Shown: one piece after another, positions 51,245 through 59,042 of the stretch
Position numbering within the stretch: position 1 is the stretch's first letter
How the letters are laid out: every line of letters begins with the position of its first letter
Origin: Prevotella sp.
Lineage (GTDB): Bacteria; Bacteroidota; Bacteroidia; Bacteroidales; Bacteroidaceae
Direction: 5' to 3'
Assembly (NCBI GenBank): GCA_017618275.1
Contig: JAFZUS010000103.1
Location: forward strand, 36,593 to 100,592
Length of the DNA stretch: 64,000 nt
Notes under the pieces: model-generated
What the model saw: the letters and a program-made list of their open reading frames with translations, nothing else
Database searches by the model: none
What the model was told of the DNA's origin: nothing
Position numbers and translations under genes: made by a program

Positions 51245-52852
51245 TTAGCCCTTGAAGGCACCAACGAGCACAGGAGCCAGGAACACCGAGGCGGCCAAAG
51301 CTGTGATTCCACACACTGCTATAACGAGCACACCCACAATGGCGGCACCAATCTTCAGGGCCTTACTCTGCTTATTCGAACTTTCTGCTATTTCTGTACT
51401 TTCAGCGGGACTAACATTATCCGTGGTCACTTTATTCCCCGTTTGACTCAATTCCAGCCCCGTGACGGCCTTTTCTCTGGCCTCCTGCTCTATTCCCCTG
51501 CGACGCTCCTCACAAGCCTTCACAGCGGCCTCTAAGTCGGCTGCTGTCACCTCCGGCGCTGCTGGCGCTGTCTCTACGTCATCGGTGATCTCTTCTTCTG
51601 CATCTGCACCCTCGAAGTCGATACCCTCCAATGGGTCGGTCATATCCGTGCAATCCGTGCAATCCGTGTTCGACTCTATAACGCGGTAGATTGTCGGGCG
51701 CACATCGTTCGCCAGTCCTACCTCTACCATGTCACCACGCTTCACACCCATTTCCTCCAGCATGCGCTCACTACCCAGGCTCGCTTTCTTCACCTCACGG
51801 CCCAGAATCATCACTGACTCAAAGTGTACCACCGGCGTTCTGCGTCCGGTCTTACCCACAGTCACCTCTATCCTGGTCACGCGGCTCACCGTCTTAGCTG
51901 CTGCAAACTTATAGGCGATAGAGCCCTTCGGATGGTGCTCAGTGGCTCCGAGCGATGCAGAGAGCTGCTTATCATCCACCTTAATCACGATACCATCAAC
52001 GGGGAATGGCTGGTTGTCACGGCATGCCTCCATCTTCTCAATCATGTCAAACAACTGGTTATGGTCAGCGGCAGGCACCACCTGAGCATTGAAACCATAG
52101 GTGAAGTTATGGAAGTCGGCCAACTTCAGCGACTCGCTGTGACTGTTATTGCATGAGAACAAAGGCGCATCCAGTTCCCAAGGTATGAACTTCAGGCATG
52201 CACACTGAGGGTCAACGATGGCCTGGTTAGTCAGTCCAGCGGCAGCCGAACGGCAATCCTTATACATCTTACCGTCCTGGTCGCTCAGTACCGGCAGCGT
52301 CGATTTGAAGCACACCACCTCGCCACGAACCTCCACGCGGTCGTGATAGGTGGTACCACGCTTCAGCACATGAGGCACAGATATCATCTGCATCACATGC
52401 TCCGTAATATCCTGACCTTTGAAATGGTCGCCACGAGTAGCTGCTGAGATCAGGTCGCCATTCAAGTACACCAGAGAGCACGAGATCCCGTCGAACTTCC
52501 ATTCCAGGCAGTAGTTGAAATCCTTGTGGCCAATAGCCTTCTCGGTAGCCTTCAGCCATTTCTCCAACTTCTCGCGGTTGGTGCTCTTATTGTCCGTCTG
52601 GGCCTTCTGACAGGAAAGCATCGGTGTGCGATGGCGAATGGTACGACGGCCATTGCCATTCAGATCTGAGCCCACCTGCTGCGTCGGAGAGTCGGCAACC
52701 GTCCATTCCGGATGCTCCTGCTCTGCCTGCTCAATCTGGGCCACCAGACCGTCAAACACTTCGTCGCTCACTGATGGGCGATTCAACACGTAATACTCAA
52801 AGCTCAGTCTCTTTGCTCTGTCAACCTTCCAAAGATAATCCTGCTGTGTCAT
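51245..52852 (-). CDS. ligA: Short NAD-dependent DNA ligase with C-terminal membrane segment
   Basis: 535 residues from MTQQDYLWKVDRAK, whose ATG follows a leader element; the longer frame is rejected. It has an Ia-like start (SVSDEVFDGL), the nucleotidyl-transfer lysine in EWKFDGIS (Lys119), RGDHFKGQDITEHV and the OB block VGKTGRRTPVVHF. The zinc finger, helix-hairpin-helix and BRCT domains of standard LigA are missing. Instead there is an Asp/Thr linker holding the repeat CTDCTD, an acidic helix and a hydrophobic segment (about 500-533). A membrane-tied ligase would be unusual. It seals nicks in phage DNA. Confidence 0.9.
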   Translation of the reverse strand: MTQQDYLWKVDRAKRLSFEYYVLNRPSVSDEVFDGLVAQIEQAEQEHPEWTVADSPTQQVGSDLNGNGRRTIRHRTPMLSCQKAQTDNKSTNREKLEKWLKATEKAIGHKDFNYCLEWKFDGISCSLVYLNGDLISAATRGDHFKGQDITEHVMQMISVPHVLKRGTTYHDRVEVRGEVVCFKSTLPVLSDQDGKMYKDCRSAAAGLTNQAIVDPQCACLKFIPWELDAPLFSCNNSHSESLKLADFHNFTYGFNAQVVPAADHNQLFDMIEKMEACRDNQPFPVDGIVIKVDDKQLSASLGATEHHPKGSIAYKFAAAKTVSRVTRIEVTVGKTGRRTPVVHFESVMILGREVKKASLGSERMLEEMGVKRGDMVEVGLANDVRPTIYRVIESNTDCTDCTDMTDPLEGIDFEGADAEEEITDDVETAPAAPEVTAADLEAAVKACEERRRGIEQEAREKAVTGLELSQTGNKVTTDNVSPAESTEIAESSNKQSKALKIGAAIVGVLVIAVCGITALAASVFLAPVLVGAFKG

Positions 52853-52884
52853 AATTCTCTGAATTTTTGTAAGTCGTATAACTT

Positions 52885-52908
52885 GGTGAATAATCTCGTA
52901 ACTTATAA
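52885..52908 (-). promoter_or_regulatory. Class B leader element, copy 1 (before ligA)
   Basis: Minus strand TTATAAG, 13 bases, CACC, then a small stem AAGT/ACTT and ACAAAAA before the ATG, 33 bases on. This copy has one base less spacing than the others. Confidence 0.65.
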
Positions 52909-53169
52909 TTAGAATATGCCTAAGTAAATATAACCGCCACCATCGCAATAAACGAAGCAATCAAGTTTTGACTTCTTACAGATGTCGAGTGTCCGCTTAT
53001 CCTTGCGATTCAGCAATATATCGTACTCTTCATCAGTCCACTCTCCGATATTACTCTTGCTAATGCGACCTTCCCACCCTGGTAATAAGAACTTTTCAGT
53101 ATTAGCATAAGGGTGAGCCTCGCACTCAGCGATAACCTCTTGTAACCTCTTATAAAAATCTTCCTTCAT
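52909..53169 (-). CDS. Small hypothetical protein
   Basis: 86 residues from MKEDFYKRLQEVIAE; the longer frame runs into the leader. Ends CFVYCDGGGYIYLGIF, a strand pair with glycines. A class B element precedes the start. No family recognised. Confidence 0.6.
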   Translation of the reverse strand: MKEDFYKRLQEVIAECEAHPYANTEKFLLPGWEGRISKSNIGEWTDEEYDILLNRKDKRTLDICKKSKLDCFVYCDGGGYIYLGIF

Positions 53170-53198
53170 ATCTCTATAATTTAATGAATTAATAAACT

Positions 53199-53222
53199 GA
53201 TGAATTTTCTCGTATGCTATAA
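53199..53222 (-). promoter_or_regulatory. Class B leader element, copy 2
   Basis: TTATAG (53217-53222), 14 bases, CATC (53199-53202) on the minus strand, 30 bases before the ATG at 53169. It lies across the stop of the next gene upstream. Confidence 0.65.
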
Positions 53223-53224
53223 CA

Positions 53225-54088
53225 TTAATCTGTAACCATGCAATCAAGAGCCAGGGTGTAATTCCATGTGTCATAGCTAAAATGATCCTCCATACGGTCT
53301 GCGACCTCTGGATCTGTCAAATAGGGATAACCCTCAGAACAGAAAATAAACTCATTCTCTCCAAGTTCCCTACCCTCTACCTGGTCTGCAAGTTCACGCC
53401 ATTTCTCTGCTTCCTCAGCGTCATCCATTTCGTCAGCATACTCGCGCAACTCATCGGCATACTCTTTCCAACTCTGCCACCAATGCAAGTTATCGTTATG
53501 GCTATCCATAAAACTGGCACAGTCGTATAACTCGTAAGCATTGCCCTGAGATTGCCACAACTGCCAACCATCTTTGCGGCGAAGTGAAACCAACTCCACA
53601 CCGTACAAGTCGGCAATAGCCTGGGCACCCTCAATCGTAGTGTCACCACCATTCAGGAGCACACAACCACGAAGGCAGCTGGGATAACCATTCATACCCT
53701 CGGTAATCTCGGCAGCCTCGAAAACGTAGTCATCACTAATCATATCGCGAAGCTCGTAGCTGTTCACGTAATTATCTGGATTCACCATAACCTGAAGGCG
53801 GGAATCACCCTTGCTAAACTCGTAGAAATCAAACGAAGAATCGAACTGGTCGTACTCGGCCCACTCATTAAAGAGCACACCGAAATCATCGCCATCGACA
53901 TCGAGATCTTCAACCATAGAGAAGTCATCCAGCAAGTGCATACGCAACTCGCGGAAATCCTCGTCAGGGCCAAACAGACCAAAACCTGAACCACCTTGGC
54001 CACCTGAAATGTAAGCCACACAATCGCCCTGATTGAGCGTATTAATAATCGCATTTACGACCTTATAGAAATCTGATGAACGTTTCAT
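53225..54088 (-). CDS. Acidic hypothetical protein
   Basis: 287 residues and very rich in Asp/Glu (DDFSMVEDLDVDGDDFGV, EEAEKWRELADQVEG). An N-terminal Gly stretch (YISGGQGGSGFGLFGPDED) stands out. Such charge is seen in DNA-mimic anti-restriction and anti-defence proteins; it is also common in other phage proteins, so this is only a suggestion. It belongs to a cluster of acidic proteins in this region. Confidence 0.65.
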   Translation of the reverse strand: MKRSSDFYKVVNAIINTLNQGDCVAYISGGQGGSGFGLFGPDEDFRELRMHLLDDFSMVEDLDVDGDDFGVLFNEWAEYDQFDSSFDFYEFSKGDSRLQVMVNPDNYVNSYELRDMISDDYVFEAAEITEGMNGYPSCLRGCVLLNGGDTTIEGAQAIADLYGVELVSLRRKDGWQLWQSQGNAYELYDCASFMDSHNDNLHWWQSWKEYADELREYADEMDDAEEAEKWRELADQVEGRELGENEFIFCSEGYPYLTDPEVADRMEDHFSYDTWNYTLALDCMVTD

Positions 54089-54146
54089 AATCTTATCTCC
54101 TATCTTTAATCAATTAATATCTATCTTTAATTAGTAATTGCCAAAG

Positions 54147-54524
54147 TTATACGTTATACTTTTCCATGAATGCACTCCAGAAGTCGAAGGGATTACCAGA
54201 GCATGCGTAGCGGAAAAGACGGGCCAAATCCTGACAGCGCAGGAACTCGGCACGGTTATCTTCATCGGGCTCCTCGCCAATATATTCGAGCCAGTCCAGA
54301 TAGTTGGGGTACTGCTGACCTTCGCCAGCTGCTGCAAGTTCGCAAGTCACCACCAGGGGAAGGCTGTTGTCAACATCCATAGGATCGATGGGTGCTGATG
54401 CACCAGGCAGTAATACGGTGCCATTGTCACCAGTCAGAATCACACCACCCTTTGCATCGTGAGTGGCAGTCAACTTCTGACCGTCTTTTAATTCAACTCT
54501 GATAGTTCTGAAATTCGTTGCCAT
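54147..54524 (-). CDS. Hypothetical protein behind a class A promoter
   Basis: 125 residues. The first half is beta-rich (TIRVELKDGQKLTATHD, GVILTGDNGTVLLPG), the second acidic and helical. No family recognised. It is the first gene after the class A unit at 54.54-54.62 kb. Confidence 0.6.
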   Translation of the reverse strand: MATNFRTIRVELKDGQKLTATHDAKGGVILTGDNGTVLLPGASAPIDPMDVDNSLPLVVTCELAAAGEGQQYPNYLDWLEYIGEEPDEDNRAEFLRCQDLARLFRYACSGNPFDFWSAFMEKYNV

Positions 54525-54535
54525 AATCTTAAAGT

Positions 54536-54615
54536 TTTGTGAGGCTCATCACCTCGGTTACACATATTATTTATTTATCTGCTGCAAAGATACAAACTTA
54601 TTTTGAATTGACAAA
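54536..54615 (-). promoter_or_regulatory. Class A unit 1: promoter plus hairpin leader
   Basis: TTTG (54612-54615), exactly 19 bases, TATCTTTG (54585-54592), then TAACCG-AGG...CCT-CACAAAA (54536-54560) close to the ATG. The stem is GAGG with CCTC. CTTGAAAGTTTTCGG lies upstream, as in the other copies. Confidence 0.85.
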
Positions 54616-54711
54616 ATAAAATAGTATTTATTTTCGCTTTTTCTTGAAAGTTTTCGGGTTTCTTTACAAATTCATTAATTTATGGACTCATAATTACATG
54701 AATTGATGAAA

Positions 54712-55068
54712 TTATGGTTTCACCAATTCATGCTCCTTAGCCCACCACTCGGCACCAGCTTTCAGGCACTCACGCAGTATCACCGACACTTGGCGGTAGT
54801 TCTGGGCCGTAATCTCGATAGTCGGATGTTCTGGCGTACCACCACCGGCCTGTATCGCCACGAAGTCCTGACGGCCTGGAACCTGAGCCACTGCCCCACC
54901 CCTCCGGCGAAGCACATCCAGAATCATGTCGCGCTGGCCTTCAGGTGTCGGCACTATCTGGATGTTCATCCAGGGATATTCGTTAGCTGTCAACAGAGGG
55001 AAGGTGTGGCCATGCTCACCCTTCGCCTCCGATACCGTATATGTATATTCAAATTTCTCCGTTGTCAC
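54712..55068 (-). CDS. Hypothetical protein with GTG start
   Basis: 118 residues. It starts at GTG (55066-55068), directly after the 10-bp array. Strand-rich N-terminus (EKFEYTYTVSEAKGE), then a Gly-rich loop and helices. No family recognised. The array upstream may control it. Confidence 0.6.
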   Translation of the reverse strand: MTTEKFEYTYTVSEAKGEHGHTFPLLTANEYPWMNIQIVPTPEGQRDMILDVLRRRGGAVAQVPGRQDFVAIQAGGGTPEHPTIEITAQNYRQVSVILRECLKAGAEWWAKEHELVKP

Positions 55069-55069
55069 T

Positions 55070-55168
55070 TATACCTTTTTATACCTTTTCTTTATACCAT
55101 TCTATACCTTCTTATACCTTTTTATACCGATTTATACCGATTTATACCGATTTATACCGATTTATGCC
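55070..55168. repeat. Ten TATACC sites phased at 10 bp
   Basis: TATACC (one TATGCC) begins at 55070, 55080, 55093, 55103, 55113, 55123, 55133, 55143, 55153 and 55163, so spacing is 10 bp but for a single 13. On the minus strand this is GGTATAAA. One site per helical turn puts all on the same face of DNA, as for a cooperative binding array or a centromere. Confidence 0.88.
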
Positions 55169-55172
55169 GGTT

Positions 55173-55955
55173 TTAATCGTCGTCGGCACACTCAGGCGGC
55201 AATGCCTGGTCGTAGCGCACTGAGAAGATGTATGGTCGCGGCCCTTTGTCGTGAGCTCCTTTGCAACGATACTCCAGGACGTAAGGATTAATAGCCGAAT
55301 CACAGCCACGCAGCGAATAGCGATGCACATAGTCGTAGCCCACCACGATAGCCCTGACACGCTTCTTACTGTAGCCACGCTGCTCATGGGCTATCTCCTG
55401 CCCTATCTGATACATGCTGCTGGGTGCCAGATCTTCCAGTTGGAAGTCAACACTCGTATTTTCCAATTCAGGAACCGGCAGATCCAGATATTTGCGCCAT
55501 GCTGTTGGCAGCACATCGAAGGTGTAGGCATCAATCTCCTTCAGCATGAAGTGAGCGGCATCAGCGTGCTCCCTGTTGGCCCAGACTATCAAGTTGTGGT
55601 AAACATACCGCTGCAACTTCTTCGGGGCCTTCTGAGCCATTTGCCAGGCACGCCACGCAGTCGATATATATTCCGGACGGCCTGCCAACAGTCCCAGCTG
55701 CTTACCGGTCGTATTATCCTTCCAGAGGTCGGCACGACCATTACGGGTGCCATAGTTCAAACGATTGGCCATTTGGCGGTCGAAGCTCTTCATGCTGGCC
55801 TCTATCTCATTCCAGCCATTCTTACCCTCAGACGGGAACTGATAGGCACCAGTGGCCGTTGTCACCTTCACCAGGTCGATACCGTCAGAGAAAGCTCCCT
55901 TTTGCACCTTCACTTTACCGGCCTGCAACACCTTCACAATATTTTCTTTTGCCAT
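55173..55955 (-). CDS. Hypothetical protein
   Basis: 260 residues, well composed, with a basic N-terminal part (MAKENIVKVLQAGKVKVQK), GRADLWKDNTTGKQLGLL, a helical middle and strand-rich end (RAIVVGYDYVHRYSLRG). No family recognised. It is just upstream of the phased array. Confidence 0.6.
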   Translation of the reverse strand: MAKENIVKVLQAGKVKVQKGAFSDGIDLVKVTTATGAYQFPSEGKNGWNEIEASMKSFDRQMANRLNYGTRNGRADLWKDNTTGKQLGLLAGRPEYISTAWRAWQMAQKAPKKLQRYVYHNLIVWANREHADAAHFMLKEIDAYTFDVLPTAWRKYLDLPVPELENTSVDFQLEDLAPSSMYQIGQEIAHEQRGYSKKRVRAIVVGYDYVHRYSLRGCDSAINPYVLEYRCKGAHDKGPRPYIFSVRYDQALPPECADDD

Positions 55956-55975
55956 AGTCTTAATGAATTAATGAA

Positions 55976-56254
55976 TTAATGAAAACAAACGAAATGCACC
56001 CCTAATCCAGGATGGATGTCAGAGGCACGAGCGCACTCCGTTTTCTTACTGACTTCCGACACACCACTCAGGAACTTTTCACGACCCAGGACACGAATGG
56101 CCTGTTTTGCCTTGATAGGCTGTAAACCATAGCCATTTGTCAAAGTCATCATGGTCTCGTTACACACCTCCTGAAGCTGCTCCATTTCGCTCTCCTGATG
56201 TCCCATGCTCAACAGGCACTCAACATCTTCTGCTGTAAAAACGTATGGTTTCAT
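55976..56254 (-). CDS. Small hypothetical protein
   Basis: 92 residues, helical, acidic first half, six Cys and six His spread over the chain (CARASDIHPGLGVHFVCFH at the end). No clear metal motif or family. AT-rich ATGAATTAATGA spacers flank it. Confidence 0.55.
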   Translation of the reverse strand: MKPYVFTAEDVECLLSMGHQESEMEQLQEVCNETMMTLTNGYGLQPIKAKQAIRVLGREKFLSGVSEVSKKTECARASDIHPGLGVHFVCFH

Positions 56255-56300
56255 ATCCTTCTGAATTAATGAATTTATGAATTAATGAAACTGGCCACTA

Positions 56301-57197
56301 TCATGCAGCCAGCCTTTCGAGATCTTGAACAGTGTGGCCCTGCTGGGCGGCCCAGAACAACAGGCGCATGCCATCGTTCTCAGCATACTTACTTACACAG
56401 CCGTCGTGCTTTGCATCCAGGCACTTCGTACTGCTTTCATGCAGCCAGGGGAAACCTCCGAACTTAGAAACCAGGTTCCAATATATCTCATTCCATTTGT
56501 TGTCGTTACGATAGCAACGCACCAGCTCTTCGCAGTCGAAGCTATCCAGTTGGTCGTTCTGCTCCTCCAACATGTCGTAGGTCTCAGCGGCCTCCGTGTT
56601 CTCCCAGAGCCATTCGCCACAGTCCTCATAAAACTCCTCAGCAAGGCCAATGCCATTCTCATTCAAGAGGCACAGAGTCAGATAGGCACCAATGCAACGC
56701 TCCTCGTCGTCAAACTCCTCGATGTCGTCGAAGTCCTGGGGCATGAATGAACAGAAACCGGAATGGCTGTACCAATGCTCTTCGATATACTTCTCAAACT
56801 TCTCATCCTTCCGGAACTCAGCCAGGTACTTGTGCATCAGCTCGCGGAAGTTGGCAGCCATATTCACGGTGAAATACAGACAGTCGCTCTCGAAGTTATA
56901 ATATTGCGGGGAATGAATCTTTTCCACGTCGATACTCTCCAGGCCATACTTCTTCATCATAGGCACCACGTTTTCGTTGATGAAGTTGGTGGCACACTTT
57001 ACGATCTCTTTACGCCAGGTGTCATTATCCACCACGGTATAGCTGAATGGGTGCTCATCGTCACACATGCAGTTGCTCATGTCCTCTTCATAGCGGGTAG
57101 GGGACAGAAGGCTCTCATACATTCCTACATATACGCAGGGAAAAAGATTGCTACTGATTGCGAAGCTCTCCAGATTGTTGTTGTTTGTTGTTTCCAT
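56301..57197 (-). CDS. Acidic hypothetical protein
   Basis: 298 residues with heavy Asp/Glu content (PQDFDDIEEFDDEERCIG, EFYEDCGEWLWENTE). Residues 30-120 are globular with Cys pairs (SNCMCDDEHPF); the end includes LLFWAAQQGHTVQDLERL. It leads a class A unit at 57.2 kb. No family recognised; an anti-defence role is possible because of charge and place. Confidence 0.65.
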   Translation of the reverse strand: METTNNNNLESFAISSNLFPCVYVGMYESLLSPTRYEEDMSNCMCDDEHPFSYTVVDNDTWRKEIVKCATNFINENVVPMMKKYGLESIDVEKIHSPQYYNFESDCLYFTVNMAANFRELMHKYLAEFRKDEKFEKYIEEHWYSHSGFCSFMPQDFDDIEEFDDEERCIGAYLTLCLLNENGIGLAEEFYEDCGEWLWENTEAAETYDMLEEQNDQLDSFDCEELVRCYRNDNKWNEIYWNLVSKFGGFPWLHESSTKCLDAKHDGCVSKYAENDGMRLLFWAAQQGHTVQDLERLAA

Positions 57198-57208
57198 AAC
57201 TCTTTTTG

Positions 57209-57290
57209 TTTTGTGAGGCCAGGGCCTCGATTATACATTAAATTAACTTATCACGCTGCAAAGGTACAAAATAAAAATTAAACTTCCAAA
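57209..57290 (-). promoter_or_regulatory. Class A unit 2: promoter plus hairpin leader
   Basis: TTTG (57287-57290), 20 bases, TACCTTTG (57259-57266), then TAATCG-AGGCC-ctg-GGCCT-CACAAAA (57209-57235). The stem differs from unit 1 yet pairs fully. Confidence 0.85.
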
Positions 57291-57350
57291 CATTTTTCGA
57301 AAAATTTTCAAGAAAAAGCGAAAAAAGTTTGTTTTTGCCACATTTTTTAG

Positions 57351-57399
57351 GTGTAATCAGGTGTAAAGATGTGTAATTTGCAGGTGTAAAGAGGTGTAA
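57351..57399. repeat. Five GTGTAA sites phased at 10 bp
   Basis: GTGTAA begins at 57351, 57361, 57371, 57384 and 57394: steps of 10, 10, 13, 10. Most sites read AGGTGTAA. The word and the odd 13-bp step match the array at 55.1 kb (GGTATAA on the other strand), so one protein may bind both. Confidence 0.85.
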
Positions 57400-57407
57400 A
57401 CGAAAAT

Positions 57408-57433
57408 CCCCACCAGCCACAAGACTGATGGGG
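57408..57433 (-). terminator. Stem-loop after the 138-residue gene
   Basis: CCCCA (57408-57412) and TGGGG (57429-57433), extended inward by CA/TG after one mismatch, followed on the minus strand by ATTTTC. A likely terminator for the 57460-57876 gene. Confidence 0.65.
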
Positions 57434-57459
57434 TAGGAGAGAAACAAGTTATTTATATA

Positions 57460-57876
57460 TCAGAAGAGATCTTCGCCTTCTTCAACTTCTTCGACTTCAT
57501 CTTTGATCTTCTGGATAAGTTCAGCTGTCAACTCCATTTCACTATTCCAGTTCTCATCAGATGTAACAGTCGGACACTGCGAAAGAATAGCCCTAACACC
57601 TTCAGACACCATACGAACCAGGAATAACTCGACATTCGAAAATGGATTAGTGTTCTGGCCAAAGTTAGCCTTCTCGTAATCGAAATACTCACCAGCTTCG
57701 CCAATCCATTCTATCAAGTACTGCTCGGCCTTCGCAGTGGAATAAGTAAACGTACCATCGGCACACATACCTTCAGTCAGCTCGATACTCAGGTCACACA
57801 TATATACTACATTCCCTTCGTAGTTTTCGAGGTTATCCAGGATGTAATTTTTGCAATATTCAAAGAAAGATTCCAT
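57460..57876 (-). CDS. Acidic hypothetical protein
   Basis: 138 residues, mostly helical, strongly acidic, ending KIKDEVEEVEEGEDLF. Class B copy precedes its start by 31 bases. No family recognised. Confidence 0.6.
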   Translation of the reverse strand: MESFFEYCKNYILDNLENYEGNVVYMCDLSIELTEGMCADGTFTYSTAKAEQYLIEWIGEAGEYFDYEKANFGQNTNPFSNVELFLVRMVSEGVRAILSQCPTVTSDENWNSEMELTAELIQKIKDEVEEVEEGEDLF

Positions 57877-57906
57877 AACTTAATGAATTTATGAATTTAT
57901 GAATTT

Positions 57907-57930
57907 TGTGATTTCGCAGACAGTCTATAA
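57907..57930 (-). promoter_or_regulatory. Class B leader element, copy 3
   Basis: TTATAG (57925-57930), 14 bases, CACA (57907-57910) on the minus strand, 31 bases before the ATG at 57876. Confidence 0.7.
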
Positions 57931-57935
57931 AGAGA

Positions 57936-58541
57936 TCATTTCTTCTGACGCTTCTCACTGATATTGTAAGCCTTCATAAGACGATGAATGTCAAAAGGCG
58001 AAACACTGATATAGGCCAGCTGCTTCCACTTCTCAGCAATCTTCTCACATTTGCGATATTCCGCTGTAAGTACTGACTGATAATTGGCTCCAAACGTTTC
58101 CACAAAGTCACCCTTCTCAGTGTTACATTTACGCTGTCCGGTTGCCTTATCCAGATACCACTCGCGACGCTCACCATGAATGGTAATGGTAAACTTTTCG
58201 CGGCTACCATCACGATCCCAATCACTCAAATAGTCCTCACGGCCCATACTCTTCAGGTCTGTCAGATCGGCATGGATATACAGGTTATAGCAACGCTTCC
58301 AGTCGGTTTTACTACGCATGTAGAAGGCATCCTGGCGATTCAGATTCAACTTTGCAGCCTTCTTTACCTCGAAGGGGAAATAGATAACGATATAGTGATT
58401 ATCTGTACCAAACCAATTCAGGCTGGCAATCTCTTTGCCATCACGATAGAAAATAATATGATCGATCTCCAGTCCATTCATAAAGAACGGATTATAATGT
58501 GCCGACGTATAGAGTCGAGTCTTGATGTCTGTTGTGTTCAT
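57936..58541 (-). CDS. Hypothetical protein
   Basis: 201 residues from MNTTDIKTRLYTSAHYN; a longer frame reads through the leader and is rejected. Strand-rich (GLEIDHIIFYRDGKEIASL, YIVIYFPFEVKK), with KFTITIHGERREWYLD and a helical basic C-terminus. Some small Bacteroidales mobile-element proteins start alike, but I cannot name the family. Confidence 0.6.
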   Translation of the reverse strand: MNTTDIKTRLYTSAHYNPFFMNGLEIDHIIFYRDGKEIASLNWFGTDNHYIVIYFPFEVKKAAKLNLNRQDAFYMRSKTDWKRCYNLYIHADLTDLKSMGREDYLSDWDRDGSREKFTITIHGERREWYLDKATGQRKCNTEKGDFVETFGANYQSVLTAEYRKCEKIAEKWKQLAYISVSPFDIHRLMKAYNISEKRQKK

Positions 58542-58572
58542 AATGCTAATGAATTTATGAATTAATGAAAAC

Positions 58573-58596
58573 TCTGAAAATTCGCAGGGCCTATAA
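58573..58596 (-). promoter_or_regulatory. Class B leader element, copy 4
   Basis: TTATAG (58591-58596), 14 bases, CAGA (58573-58576), 32 bases before the ATG at 58541. The TAG of this box is also the stop codon of the upstream gene. GGCC arms flank it. Confidence 0.65.
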
Positions 58597-58968
58597 AAGG
58601 CCATTCCTGCGAAGTATCTCATCATCCAACTCCCAGACGCTAACAGGGCTTTCAGTATGGCCCCAGCTCAAAACGTCCAGAACATGTTTATCGCTATAAT
58701 TGCTGATATTCATAAACTGTGTCTCGCCATACTCACGGGCACCATTCGTATAGAGCTCATCAACACGAACCAGGGCACCTTCCATACATTCCACACCAAA
58801 GCCATTATCATTAATGGCATCGCGGATCTGCTCAGGGGTAGGGTAGGAATCCTGATTTAAACGAACTGGCTCCATGGGTATTGTACCCTCACCACCACCC
58901 CAAAGAGCTAAAGCGGTCATGCCTACAATCTGGAATCCTATCAACTGTACTGTCAAAGTCTTTTTCAT
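58591..58968 (-). CDS. Small protein with N-terminal hydrophobic segment
   Basis: 125 residues. MKKTLTVQLIGFQIVGMTALALWGGG looks like a signal or membrane segment (shown here as LTVQLIGFQIVGMTALAL); the rest is acidic (TPEQIRDAINDNGFG, WELDDEIL). So it may be exported or membrane-bound. A class B element precedes it. No family recognised. Confidence 0.6.
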   Translation of the reverse strand: MKKTLTVQLIGFQIVGMTALALWGGGEGTIPMEPVRLNQDSYPTPEQIRDAINDNGFGVECMEGALVRVDELYTNGAREYGETQFMNISNYSDKHVLDVLSWGHTESPVSVWELDDEILRRNGLL

Positions 58969-59000
58969 AATGCTATACGTTTTTTGTAATTTCTTAAATT

Positions 59001-59024
59001 GGTGAAAAATCTCATGCGCTATAA
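59001..59024 (-). promoter_or_regulatory. Class B leader element, copy 5
   Basis: TTATAG (59019-59024), 14 bases, CACC (59001-59004), then stem AATTT/AAATT and ACAAAAA; 33 bases to the ATG at 58968. Confidence 0.75.
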
Positions 59025-59042
59025 TAGGGTAGGGCCATCACT

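Noticed and set aside
55041-55223. Plus-strand frame rich in Tyr/Ile/Pro
   Set aside because: It is a translation of the TATACC array and has no gene-like context.
57238-57447. 69-residue minus frame across the GTGTAA array
   Set aside because: It covers the array, a terminator-like stem and the class A promoter, so it is not a gene.
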